From NCBI GenBank assembly GCA_000310025.1, contig FN649033.1:1-12171 (forward strand): DNA of 12,171 bases, given 5' to 3'. Below are positions 1 to 8,352 of this stretch, one piece after another. The notes under the pieces were generated by a model. It was not told the DNA's origin. It saw nothing but the letters and a program-made list of their open reading frames with translations, and did no database searches. The stretch's first letter is position 1. The number at the start of each line of letters is the position of its first letter. This DNA comes from Ectocarpus siliculosus. Lineage: Eukaryota; Sar; Phaeophyceae; Ectocarpales; Ectocarpaceae. Position numbers and translations under genes: made by a program.

Positions 1-299
1 ATGAGACTCAATTTCCTGAACCACATTACACCGTCCCGAACACTCAAACAACTCCACGTCCAACGCGCCCTCGGGGCAGCCTCCATTTGATCCCACATTT
101 TCGTACCTTCTGATATTCGTAGCCGCTCCACAGTGCCCCCATCGCTGTTACAGAAAGCACCCCCCCGCCGCTCTCGCGTCATCGACCATATATATGCCCA
201 CTTATGCATACAAGCCAAGCCCACAAGCATCGCACATCGATTAATTAGTTGGGGCTCTGTCTTTGCCTACTCGTTCTTGTTTTCTTGCCATATCTCAAG
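1..299 (+). other. Upstream intron or 5' leader of the transposase gene
   Basis: No convincing coding sequence is seen. The stretch ends in a pyrimidine-rich run (about 261-289) followed by CTCAAG, a plausible 3' splice site with AG at 298-299. A 29-codon ATG frame begins at base 1 and stops at 88-90, but no canonical GT donor lets it join exon 1 in frame. A different frame, open from the left edge, reaches a weak donor at 103-104 with the phase needed to join exon 1, so the tail of an upstream exon cannot be excluded. No TATA box or transposon terminus was recognised. Confidence 0.4.
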
Positions 300-1876
300 G
301 TTCGCCGGCGAATCCGAGCAATCCTAACCTGCGGGGGCCCGGGCCGGAAGGCGGCGACACAGAGCCAGCGGCGGATGAGTTTGGTCCAGAAGGAGAAACG
401 GAGGCTCTAGCCCCTACACTCCTCGAGGAGTTGGAGTCCAGCTTGGACTACCAGGTCGACTGCCCTTCCCCGCAAAGCTCCATGGGCAGCAGCCAGGAGA
501 CGAGCCTCCTGGATGAGGAGGTCGATGACCGCGAATATCTGGACTTCCGGGATTTCGCCAAAGACAATCCACTTGCAACGAATAAGGCACCGCCGCCGTG
601 GGAACTAAGTGGGCCACGGGAGTATGGGCCTTCGCTTGATGTCAACGGACAGGAAGAGAGAGTGCTTTGGGGATTGCACCTGCCATACTGCGAAGGCGCG
701 GTCACGGTCGAAGGGGGCGCGGCGAATCTGAGGTACAACCAGAAAGCGGAGGGGTCTGATACGTACCCATTCGAGAATCTTTCGGTCCTTCTACTCTCTC
801 AATTCACCAGCAAGTACAAGGTTTCCCGAGTAATGCTTCGGGGAATGTTGGAGATGTTGCGCTTTGTAGACGACGACGGAAGCAGATTCAATATCGACGA
901 TCTCAAAGACGTGCATCATGAACACTTTCAAGCAAGGAGGCGGAAGTATTATCCACTCCTTCAAGTTGTGAAGCGAAAGGTTGAGGCTTCAGCCACGGCT
1001 AAAAAGGCCGGCGAGACGACAGCTGACGCTTACGACATCCCTACCAACCTAGTCGTCGACAGACTGCTGAGATCTGCGCCGTCGATGGAGGAAATGTTGT
1101 CCAATCAAGGAGGCAAGCAGCTGAGCCGCGACGAGACTGCCGCCGCGGGTCTCGCGTCGACACACATCTTCTCTGTGCCGGAAGAGAAAGCCGATGGAAC
1201 GAAGGGCAATAACCAGAACGGCGAGCTTGCAAGATCGACGCCTCACTTCGGGTTCGATGGAATAATGGTTGGCATGGACGGCAAGCGGAAAGTGTACGTC
1301 AACGACATCGTCATGTGTACTTTGGACGGCGTCGACGATGCCCAACCGTGCCGGATCCTAGCAATATACTGGGACGCAGCAAAGCTAGGAGTGATGGTGG
1401 ACGTGCGACGCTTCCGACTGGCAGCCGAGGTGGATGGCCAATCCTCCAGCTACTTGGCCGGCACGGACCTTATTCGAGCGTGGGAGCAGCAGGATGACGG
1501 CAAAACAGCGGTGCGGCGTGAGGTGATCGATGGCCCTTGCGAGATGTACACAGCGGCCGAAGTTGCGGACAAAGTCCATGAAGATGAGGGTGCGAACGAG
1601 GCACCTGCGGAGCAGGACGCGAGACGGTATTTTGCGGAGGGGTTTGTCGTCCCTAAGCCGCCACCAGAGGGAGGTCGACGGCGTCGTAAACGGGCCCTGG
1701 ACGACGGTAACGTTTCTGTCACATGCGACCGTTGGAGTCCCGAGGGGACGTCGGACGACCCTAAGTTCAGCATCCGGAAGTCCGAGTTCATGCACAACGT
1801 GGAAAACCATCCAGCCGCTATGCTACCCCTCGTCCAGTACATCGACGGCTTCAACGCCAATGGAATGCAGACTAAG
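300..1876 (+). CDS. Transposase exon 1 (N-terminal half, BAH-like segment, first catalytic Asp)
   Basis: About 525 codons plus a two-base partial codon at the start. An acidic, proline-rich N-terminus (302-530) leads into a hydrophobic/helical YPFENLSVLLL region and then a basic helix (RRRKYY near 930-955). Around 1288-1434 the KVYVNDIV start and RRFR end resemble a BAH-like chromatin-binding fold, though this is only a pattern match. A basic RRRRKR cluster at 1676-1693 could be a nuclear localisation signal. The exon closes with QYIDGFNANGMQTK; the Asp codon at 1844-1846 lines up with the DGFN first catalytic Asp of tnp2-type transposases. The frame stays open only to 1914, and the sequence after AAG at 1874-1876 loses family resemblance, which sets the exon end. 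Confidence 0.8.
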
Positions 1877-4800
1877 GCGAGCTCTTGGAAGCGCTGCAAA
1901 TGCATGTGGTGAAGCCTGTGATGTAGCTCTTACCGTTCGCACTCCTGGGGGGTATAACTCGCCTGATGCACAGAGAGTAGTGCTATCCTTGCCGCGGTAA
2001 TGACTCAATCACTGCTCCACCGAAACATGCCGCGAAACAACGGCGCGACGAAAATTTGGTACAGGCAGCAGCCAAGGGTTTGCATATTTCTGTAGGATTC
2101 ACCTGGGTATGGCTGTTCCGCTGGCATCCTAAAACAAAAAGACGAACCGAAGGCGTTGAAGACAGAATATATATTGTTCTGCTGACGCTGTGCACTGCCG
2201 ATGCTGCCCTCTCTATGTCTCCCTTTTTACAGAATTCCGTTGGAGGCACGTACGTTGGGATGGGTTCAACGAGCTTGGCGTTACAGAGGAGGAGAGGCCA
2301 GGCGAACGTCGTAGCTGTAGCTTCCAACGGCTGCAGCTGTACGGGCGAGATGGAGCTTCAATGCCAAGTGATGGGCGAGCTTCAGAAAGGGTGCATAGCT
2401 ATTGTGGAAATGCCGGCGGTAGACGGCGCACCGGCTCATCGACTCAAGGTGACGGACCCACAGGCATAGCCCTAACCCGACGTGCTTATCATCGATACTT
2501 GTATATCTCGCGTCCCTGGACAGACGCCTATAGCTTGTCGTCACTTGTGATCACACACAAACATGTGCACCAGGCACCTTTACTAGGGGGACGATTTAAT
2601 ATACGCAAAACAAGGCTCCCTTCGGGAGTTAGGTGGATTCCCTCCCGGGGGCGACGCCCATGGAAATGGTGAATGTCGTCGTGGTCGCATCGTTGCATCT
2701 TAACGTCGTGATACGTCGGGTTGCGTGCAGTATACATTTTTATTTCAATTTTTCGGGCCGCCATTGGCATTCGGGGACGGGAAATACGGCGCGCGATATT
2801 CCACATGTAACGTGTTAGGTGTTTCATGTGGTGCGACGTACAGGAGTCCACCTCCTCATCGATCTAATTCAAGCCACCCACCACTATCTCACCATCTTGC
2901 TCAATATGTAGGGCCAACATACCTACGCCGCCGCGTCTCGAAGGGTATGCCACGTTCATATTGCGACGTTCCAGAGAACCCACACGCAAGCGCATCCGCT
3001 TGGGGAATCTCTCCTGGTTGGTTTTGATGACCGCTATGAGCCAAACGCGGTATACATAACGGTACCACATCTACCGCATCCCGCCGTAACATGTCGCCTT
3101 CAACGCCGTCTTTATGCCTCCGCGGTGCCCCGTAGGTGTTCTTGCGCGGGGGGCTGTTGCTGCTGGTTGCGGATTCTCCACAACGCGCTCTGATGTACAA
3201 GGGAAAACACCCGAACAAGTCCACCAGATTCCCCTGTATCTATTGCATGGTAGAGCAAACGCAAGACGCGGAAGGGGAAGAGGGCACGGATCCAGGGGGG
3301 CCGCTTGGGGATCAGCTGTACGACATAGAATCAAACGCCCGCACCAGGGGGGGGTTGCTTGCAGCAAGGCGACGACTGTTGGAACTGAAGGACCAAGCGT
3401 CCGTCCAAGCCAAGGAATCGACCGCGCTTGGAGTCGTTGCTCCAGCAAGAGCCGACGAAAGATGGCTGCTGTACGATGTCATGGACATTGTGCCTGGCAG
3501 GACGATGCCCGTCGAAATCCTACACGCAGATGCACTGGTAAGAGGTTTGTCAGTCATCGAACCTGAGCCGATTGTAGCATAGGGAAGCACGATAGGCATG
3601 CGGAGTGTGCATTGACCGAAGACGTTGTCCCACTAAAACCCCTTCAAACCCTAAGCGCATATCTACGTCGTCTACGTGGCAACTGTAGCGGGTCGTGTGT
3701 CTTTGGAGTGGGTACTGACTATACGACCCACGGGGAGTTTATATGGATTGGGCCCGATAGTGGTTCTCGCAGCGTCGCGCCAAAGTTTCATATGTCGCAT
3801 AAATCTGTAGTACCCATAGAGCATTCGACCTGCTATTGACTGCTCTTCTTCCCGCTATTTGTACTCATCGCCTCCAAGGTTCTGAATATGCCTCGCACGG
3901 ATAGTCTACCCGTCGTTTAACCCGATATTTCATGTGGGGCATTGCAAATGTCCCGAACACCACCGACATGATTTTTTTTCTGTGCTGGCTCTCACTAACC
4001 CGTTCCGTGATCCGTACGTCTGCGGTGGCGCAGAATGCGCAAGGTCTCGTGCAGAGATTCTTCATTGGCCTGCTCAACACGGAGGGCAGGAGACTTATTT
4101 CGGCAACTTTGAGGCAACGCGAAGGAGGTAGCTCCATCTATCCAGTTGGCGAGGCCCCGCTGAAAGACATCGTCACCGACTACGCTTCCCTCACTGGCAG
4201 CAATAAATGGCTCCTGGCCTCCATCATGCTGTTGGTGTTTCGACCTGTTCTTCACAGCGCCGCATCTCTGGTAAGCAATGGTTTATGCCCAACAACCTCG
4301 AAATACTTCTTGGTCGCCCTCAGTAGGCGTCGTGCTTTCTGCGGATCTATTTGCTCTCGTATATTGGTCGCTCGACAGAGTTGCAGAGTCCCTAGATTAC
4401 TCTACTTCCAGCGCGACGTGTGGAAATGCAAATTCAGCGTCACCGTTTGTACGCAAATGCTACTGTAGGCCACAATATTGCGATGTTGCACATGCTTGCG
4501 AATCCCGCCATTCCCTCTACTTTCACTTCTCCCCCGGCGGAGTACACCTTCCCGCGCGAAGTACCGTAAACGTCGGAGTTTCCCCCCCCGGGGAGGGGAC
4601 CGTTTTTTTTTCTGAAGCCAATTTTTACGGGGGAAACTGGCGTACCGCGGGGGTTTAGTTTGATACTTTTAGCGCGTTACCCCGGGGGGAAGCACCCCCC
4701 CGGGGGGTTGTGCAAAATAATGCTGGTCCACACATCACGCGAAGCATTTCACCCATACAACAACGGCGAGGGCCAAGTGACAAACGGTACACCTAAATCT

Positions 4801-7800
4801 CGCTCGAAGCGCAAAGTCCAAATGATTTTTCAGTCTCATATCATAATTTTTGTGCTCCGCGATGCAACAAAATCGACTCAGAAACTATGGGAAATACATG
4901 CCCCCCGGGGGGAACTCGTGGGTCTACTGGTACCCCGGGGGAAAATTGAAATACCGGGGGGACAAATTATTTTGGCCGAAAACGATCTACCCCATGGACC
5001 GAAAACCCATGCTTCCAGGCCGAAATGGTGATGGGGGGAGGAAAAAAAAACTACTGGGGGGGGGGGGGAACTCCCGACGCTTACGGTAATAAAAATTCGT
5101 GACTCCAGCTATGCACGGCCTTCTTTAATAAGCAAACTGCACTTGTACTTGCGCGCAGGAAACGTATGTGCTTGCGCACGAATTCGCCGATTTGAAGGCG
5201 AAGTTTGGGACCGCAACTCGTGTATGGGAATCCCTCTTGGAGCTGGCGCAGGCTGCTTCGAGCCTGTCGTTCGCTGCGCGCGCGTGCTCCTTCAGTCCCG
5301 ACGAGCTCGTCATGCTCCACAAACACGCCAAGGATATGGTAAGATTGAATTATGTCGTATCTCATCTCAATTTTCGTAGCTACTAGGGTGCCTACCACCG
5401 AGCGCTGCATTACGACATAGCCACGTGATACAATGGAGACATACCAGGCACGACCTTTGACAGTAATATGGAATCAGATAGTTGGACGAACTGAACTACA
5501 CAGGTGCGCGCAACAACAATGTCGACCAGCATCTGGATAATAACCAGGCGTATATGTAGTTGGGCAATAACACGTTCTTTTTGTTCGCGGGATTGAAGCA
5601 ACAGCCATCAACACCAGAAACACACACTCGCCGTTCTCGCTTGAGCTCTTGTTCTCTTGACGCGCGCGCATTTGAAACTCTCTTGTTAAAAAAGGGTGTG
5701 CGGCCCCTGTTGGTATTTTCCGCAGCCTCTGCAGGTTTCTTTATAATATAATACATATCTGCGTACATGGTCGTAGTCTTTTACTCTCCCATGATGTCTA
5801 CGTTATTCCTCCCCACCTCTTTCCATCGGTGATTGGGGCTGCAACCCTGACCCATTGCGCGACTCAGGTGGGGTGGGCGAGGGAAGTGCTTGGACGAAAC
5901 GGAGTGAGGCCATCGATGCATAGTCTACTACACCTGGAACAGGCTGTCCGTGACCACGGTGAGAGAGAGAGAGAGAGAGAGGAATGGTGCTTCTGGCTGG
6001 GTACGCATATATATACTAAACAACACTCTTTTGCTGCGGGCCTACAGGTCATGCCTATTCTATTCTCCCTATACACACACGGAGCCCACACACGTGTGTA
6101 GATACATACACCCGAACCGAAACCTACGTGTAGAAATTATCGAAGTATCATAAACAAGGCCGGACTCTGCCATTTGAACAACGCCTCGAACGCTCACTGC
6201 TGTGCCATTGAACGTTGTGTTTATTATTTTGTCTCAATCGCCATAAGATAAGTTGCCAGTTGGGGCGGTTCGATCCATAAACACGCAGCCTTGATCTAAC
6301 ACTATATTCCATGTTGGGGGCCGCGGGCTGGGACGCCTGGTGGCCGCTTGCTCCCCACCGTGCGCCGAGAAGCATATGGTGTTCGCTTGTTTTCACCCCC
6401 GTTGTATGACGTTTGGCTTCTGATTGTTTGACGAGTTCAACATGTATGTGCGCCTGGTGCGTTTGTGTTCGACCGTGAGTAGCGCATATCAGTCATGGAA
6501 CCAAAATAGAGTTACCTATTCATGCACTCTGCTGACGATGAGTGTGCCCGCAGATAATGGTCACGTACGGATATATATCAAGAGAGGGCTGCCCTGCCTG
6601 GTGTGATGGACGAAATTTTCCGTTCATTTCAAACAAGTCACAAAAAACCTGCCGCGGTTCGACCATTCAACGTGTGTGGCCAGATTTGTACTACATAGCA
6701 AATGATCTTTCGGTCTTATCACCCACGAACCCAATACGTTGCAGGGTTTGCCCCGAATGCCAGTACGGGAGAGTTCGCACACCAGCAGCACAAGAGGTCC
6801 AACCCAAGTAGTTCCGGACGGAACGCACCTTTACACTACATCTCCAACGCGAACACCAACTACGCCTGGATGGGCCTCGCTGATGGTGTTTCATACAACG
6901 TGATGAAGCGTAACTGGAAATCAGGGAGAGACGAGGAAGTGACTGTCCGGCCTGGGCGTGGCTGTTCGCGAGTCCTGCAGGCGTTGAGGAAGAAACAACC
7001 GGGTGGCCTGGTTGGAGCACCAGACACGCGCGCGGAAGGCATACCCACGAAAGCCAGAGTGGCCGGCTCGCACAAGGGTTCCGCCATCTGGACGGCCCAG
7101 CTGCGACGAGAATCAGACGTCGAAGCTAGTGTCGACGGTCCTTCGTTGCCATCGTGGCAAGAGCTCGTGAGCTCGGGGCGTTTTAGACCTACCCCATCGC
7201 AGCTTCTGCAAGCCTACAAGACCACGTATGGCTGCGGGAACACTGGGGGTGCGGATGGGACGGCGTGTGCTGAACCTCGCTGCCCTGAGTGCTGGACGCA
7301 TCCTAACACGTTGACCCACACCTCGATCGAGTGTTCTAGGTTCAACCACTTTGCCTCCCTCGCCGCCAGCAGCGGGTTGGGCCGCTGGAAAGGGGGAGAC
7401 GCTCGCTCGGCACTGTCCGGCTGCAAGGAAGATGGTTTGTCTGACGAGTGGGTGTTCGGACGTAAAGGTGGAGAGGATGTAGAAATATGGAGGACCACGC
7501 CACCTGTCGACGAGGACCGTAAGAAAGTAGATACCGGAGGTTTGACGATCGGGAGGATCGTGTACTTCTTCGAGCACGAGGCGAACGACAAGATGTCGGG
7601 GAGGATCAATACCCCCGGCCCGAAGACAAGGTGGGTGTTGACGTTCGAGTACGTTTCAGCAGGAATCGGTCGGGGGAGGCTACCCGACGTGGCGACAAAG
7701 CACCCGACGCTGAGGTTGCGCGGCAACGGACCACCTGCGGTATTCCCTGTCAACAACATTCGGCGTCACGTTCATCTGTACCATATGTGCGGATCAAACG

Positions 7801-8021
7801 CAAGTCACCCGGGCCACGTCCCCGCGGACGAAGGCGATGCTGCTGATCCTCGCGCGGAGTGTGGTGTCGTTCCGGCGTCCGATGGAAGCGGGGCTTTAGT
7901 TTCGCAGCATGCGTTCAAACTGGCGAGGCGAACGCCGCATGCACAACACATTCGAGGCGAGGACAAGTACATCGTGAACGAGCACCACCACAGCATCTCG
8001 CGAGACTCTTTCATCAACTAG
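300..8021 (+). CDS. CACTA-type (tnp2/Plavaka-like) transposase, seven exons, 5' end probably outside the window
   Basis: Likely DDE transposase that excises and reinserts its own element in the nucleus. Spliced exons are 300-1876, 2233-2448, 3136-3537, 4034-4270, 5159-5338, 5868-5958 and 6745-8021 (stop TAG at 8019-8021), giving about 1,325 codons with no frameshift or stop. Numbering from codon 302 as residue 1: YPFENL helical region about 155-225; BAH-like segment about 329-378; basic RRRRKR cluster 459-464 (possible nuclear localisation signal); DGFN with candidate catalytic Asp 515; ADSPQ with Asp 610; CxxC 631/634; EILHADAL ending 731; MHSLLHL about 887-893; STGEF with candidate catalytic Glu 910; GRIVYFF at 1170; RRHVHLYHMC 1240-1249; VNEHHHS near the end. 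The order DGFN, D-S-P, CxxC, HxxxL matches known tnp2/Plavaka transposases. That family assignment comes from remembered motifs, not a search. A KDZ-type transposase is the main alternative. The first in-frame ATG is at 482, but the coding-like acidic sequence before it and the acceptor at 298-299 favour an upstream exon. Confidence 0.82.
1877..2232 (+). other. Intron 1, GC-AG type, phase 0
   Basis: The best in-frame donor is AAG|GCGAGC, a GC rather than GT start. The acceptor is the pyrimidine-rich CCCTTTTTACAG ending at 2232. Removing these 356 nt joins QTK directly to NSVGGTYVGM, the continuation expected after DGFN in this family. The nearby GT dinucleotides in ATGTGGTGAAG (about 1905-1912) would both give the wrong phase. 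Nothing else is recognised inside. Confidence 0.65.
2233..2448 (+). CDS. Transposase exon 2
   Basis: 72 codons, phase 0 at both ends. It begins NSVGGTYVGMGSTSL, resembling the GGVYV strand after the first catalytic Asp in Plavaka-type transposases, and ends ELQKGCIAIV...APAHRLK, resembling the LEKG segment that leads to the second Asp. The acceptor CCTTTTTACAG and donor CTCAAG|GTGACG are both good. The same frame runs on to a stop at 2467-2469. Confidence 0.78.
2449..3135 (+). other. Intron 2, GT-AG, phase 0
   Basis: 687 nt from AAG|GTGACG to CCCCGTAG. Removing it creates HRLK-VFLRGGLLLLVADSPQ, which reads as one continuous beta-strand-rich segment of the transposase. It contains a small perfect hairpin CTCCC-TTC-GGGAG near 2617-2629 and the GC-rich CCCTCCCGGGGGCG near 2640. 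No gene or element is recognised within it. Confidence 0.75.
3136..3537 (+). CDS. Transposase exon 3 (second catalytic Asp, CxxC, HADAL motif)
   Basis: 134 codons, phase 0 at both ends. It opens VFLRGGLLLLVADSPQRAL. The Asp codon at 3172-3174 corresponds to the second catalytic Asp in the D-x-P context of tnp2/Plavaka enzymes. It is followed, as in that family, by a CxxC pair (Cys codons 3235 and 3244, FPCIYCM). A helical, Arg/Glu-rich stretch (ARRRLLELKDQ) and PVEILHADAL at the end complete the block. The donor CTG|GTAAGA at 3538 is strong. This exon gives the clearest family signature in the window. Confidence 0.85.
3538..4033 (+). other. Intron 3, GT-AG, phase 0
   Basis: 496 nt from CTG|GTAAGA to GGCGCAG. 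A T-rich run with a CTCACTAAC branch-point-like sequence lies at about 3970-4001, upstream of the acceptor. Nothing else is recognised. The acceptor could lie a few codons away, because several AG dinucleotides occur at 4033-4053. Confidence 0.7.
4034..4270 (+). CDS. Transposase exon 4
   Basis: 79 codons, phase 0 at both ends, reading NAQGLVQRFFIGLL...YASLTGSNKWLLASIMLLVFRPVLHSAASL. The YASLTG-plus-hydrophobic-helix pattern resembles the YAGSLTGRD...VAPFVL segment of Plavaka-type transposases, which lies between the HxxxL motif and the third catalytic residue. The donor CTG|GTAAGC at 4271 is strong. The start is less certain than the end. Confidence 0.75.
4271..5158 (+). other. Intron 4, GT-AG, phase 0, carrying a MITE-like insertion
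   Basis: 888 nt from CTG|GTAAGC to GCGCGCAG, the longest intron of the gene. Removing the inverted-repeat element at 4562-5088 would leave about 361 nt, close to intron 1. The acceptor lies only 70 nt beyond the element's right end. Short open frames inside show no family resemblance. Confidence 0.7.
4562..5088. mobile_element. MITE-like element with imperfect terminal inverted repeats
   Basis: The left end reads TACCGTAAACGTCGGAGTTT followed by a C run. The reverse complement of the right end reads TACCGTAAGCGTCGGGAGTT followed by a C run, nearly identical over about 30 nt, and both termini then continue inward to a run of nine Ts. The outermost TA on each side may be the target-site duplication, which would fit a Tc1/mariner-like non-autonomous element; with only two bases this is weak. 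The 527-bp element encodes no recognisable protein. Its interior is unusual for repeated CCCCGGGG-type blocks (about 4587, 4680, 4697, 4903, 4934, 4956) and for the G13 run at 5056-5068. Confidence 0.65.
5159..5338 (+). CDS. Transposase exon 5
   Basis: 60 codons, phase 0 at both ends: ETYVLAHEFADLKAKFG...SPDELVMLHKHAKDM. It looks helical and matches in position the variable helical linker that precedes the KxHxLLHL motif in Plavaka-type transposases. The acceptor CGCGCAG and the donor ATG|GTAAGA are both good. Confidence 0.75.
5339..5867 (+). other. Intron 5, GT-AG, phase 0
   Basis: 529 nt from ATG|GTAAGA to GCGACTCAG. No element, gene or RNA is recognised inside. Confidence 0.65.
5868..5958 (+). 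CDS. Transposase exon 6 (MHSLLHL motif)
   Basis: 91 nt, phase 0 at the start and phase 1 at the end. It encodes VGWAREVLGRNGVRPSMHSL and then LHLEQAVRDH. The RPSMHSLLHL pattern matches the KPKLHLLLHLxEDIRRFG segment of Plavaka-type transposases, just before the third catalytic residue. The donor ACG|GTGAGAG is followed at once by a GA microsatellite. The last base (G) joins GG from exon 7 to make a Gly codon, exactly where the family has Gly. Confidence 0.75.
5959..6744 (+). other. Intron 6, GT-AG, phase 1
   Basis: 786 nt from ACG|GTGAGA to ACGTTGCAG. This is the only visible intron not in phase 0. Apart from the GA repeat at its start and short AT/CA-rich runs around 6007-6110, nothing is recognised. 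Confidence 0.7.
5961..5981. repeat. (GA)n microsatellite at the exon 6 splice donor
   Basis: About ten GA repeats begin directly after the donor GT at 5959-5960, so the donor's GAGAG positions are themselves part of the repeat. Confidence 0.9.
6745..8021 (+). CDS. Transposase exon 7 (third catalytic residue and C-terminal domains)
   Basis: About 424 codons after the split Gly. The start FAPNASTGEFAHQQHKRS fits the family's GPxxxxxTExFExF region, so the Glu codon at 6771-6773 is the candidate third catalytic residue. A Cys-rich cluster (YGCG...CAEPRCPEC, about 7230-7300, with another Cys near 7332) may bind zinc. From 7551, GRIVYFFEHEA...WVLTFEYVSAG...VFPVNNIRRHVHLYHMC forms a small beta-rich domain like the C-terminal region of fungal Plavaka proteins, which end with RHVHLxP and a conserved final motif. 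Here the end is VNEHHHSISRDSF. The whole exon is open, though its low-complexity middle could hide a small in-frame intron. Confidence 0.82.
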
Positions 8022-8127
8022 ATCATGTTATATATATACTTGCAGGATGGTCGTCGTGACGTGACACATTTCTTGTTATTAGTATGGAAAAAAATAAAAA
8101 AAAAATGGCTGTGATAATTTTTTTCGT
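8022..8127 (+). promoter_or_regulatory. 3' untranslated region with possible polyadenylation signal
   Basis: After the TAG the sequence turns AT-rich, with a TA run at about 8029-8038 and an A-rich tract holding AATAAA around 8093-8104. AATAAA inside an A run is easily fortuitous, so this is only a candidate end of the transposase transcript. Confidence 0.35.
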
Positions 8128-8296
8128 ACAGCGGTATGGACCAGACGCCGACTGTACATAGAAGTTGGCGAGTGTCGACTGAGTTGTGTTGTGACGGCAT
8201 CTTCCACGCACTTCTGCCAGTGCTGGTTTGTTGATTGGAGTCTTGTAGGTCGAGAGACAGCAGTGGATTCTCGGGTTGTGGAGGCAAAAGTGAACC
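8128..8296. repeat. Diverged direct repeat, copy A
   Basis: Copy A runs from ACAGCGGTATGGACCAGACG to GGTTGTGGAGGCAAAAGTGA. Copy B starts at 8353 in the same orientation. Shared blocks in the same order include GACGCCGA, CTGTACATAGA, GAGTTGTG, ACGGCATCT, TTGGAGTCTTGTAGG and GGTTGTG. Each copy contains an inverted repeat around the ACGGCATCT block, imperfect here. The copies may be subterminal repeats of the transposon whose gene ends just upstream, or copies of a separate small element. Confidence 0.7.
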
Positions 8297-8352
8297 AGAG
8301 CAAAAAATTTCATGCATAGCCATAGCTCGATTACTGCTGCTGTGTTTTTGCT

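Noticed and set aside
1-90. 29-codon ATG frame at the left edge as transposase start
   Set aside because: No canonical donor in it has the phase needed to join exon 1, and the peptide shows no family signal.
1385-1905. Minus-strand frames opposite transposase exon 1
   Set aside because: They are shadows of the exon 1 coding frame, with no family resemblance.
2617-2629. Small hairpin in intron 2 as a terminator or RNA
   Set aside because: A 5-bp stem with a 3-nt loop is expected by chance and lies within an intron of a eukaryotic gene.
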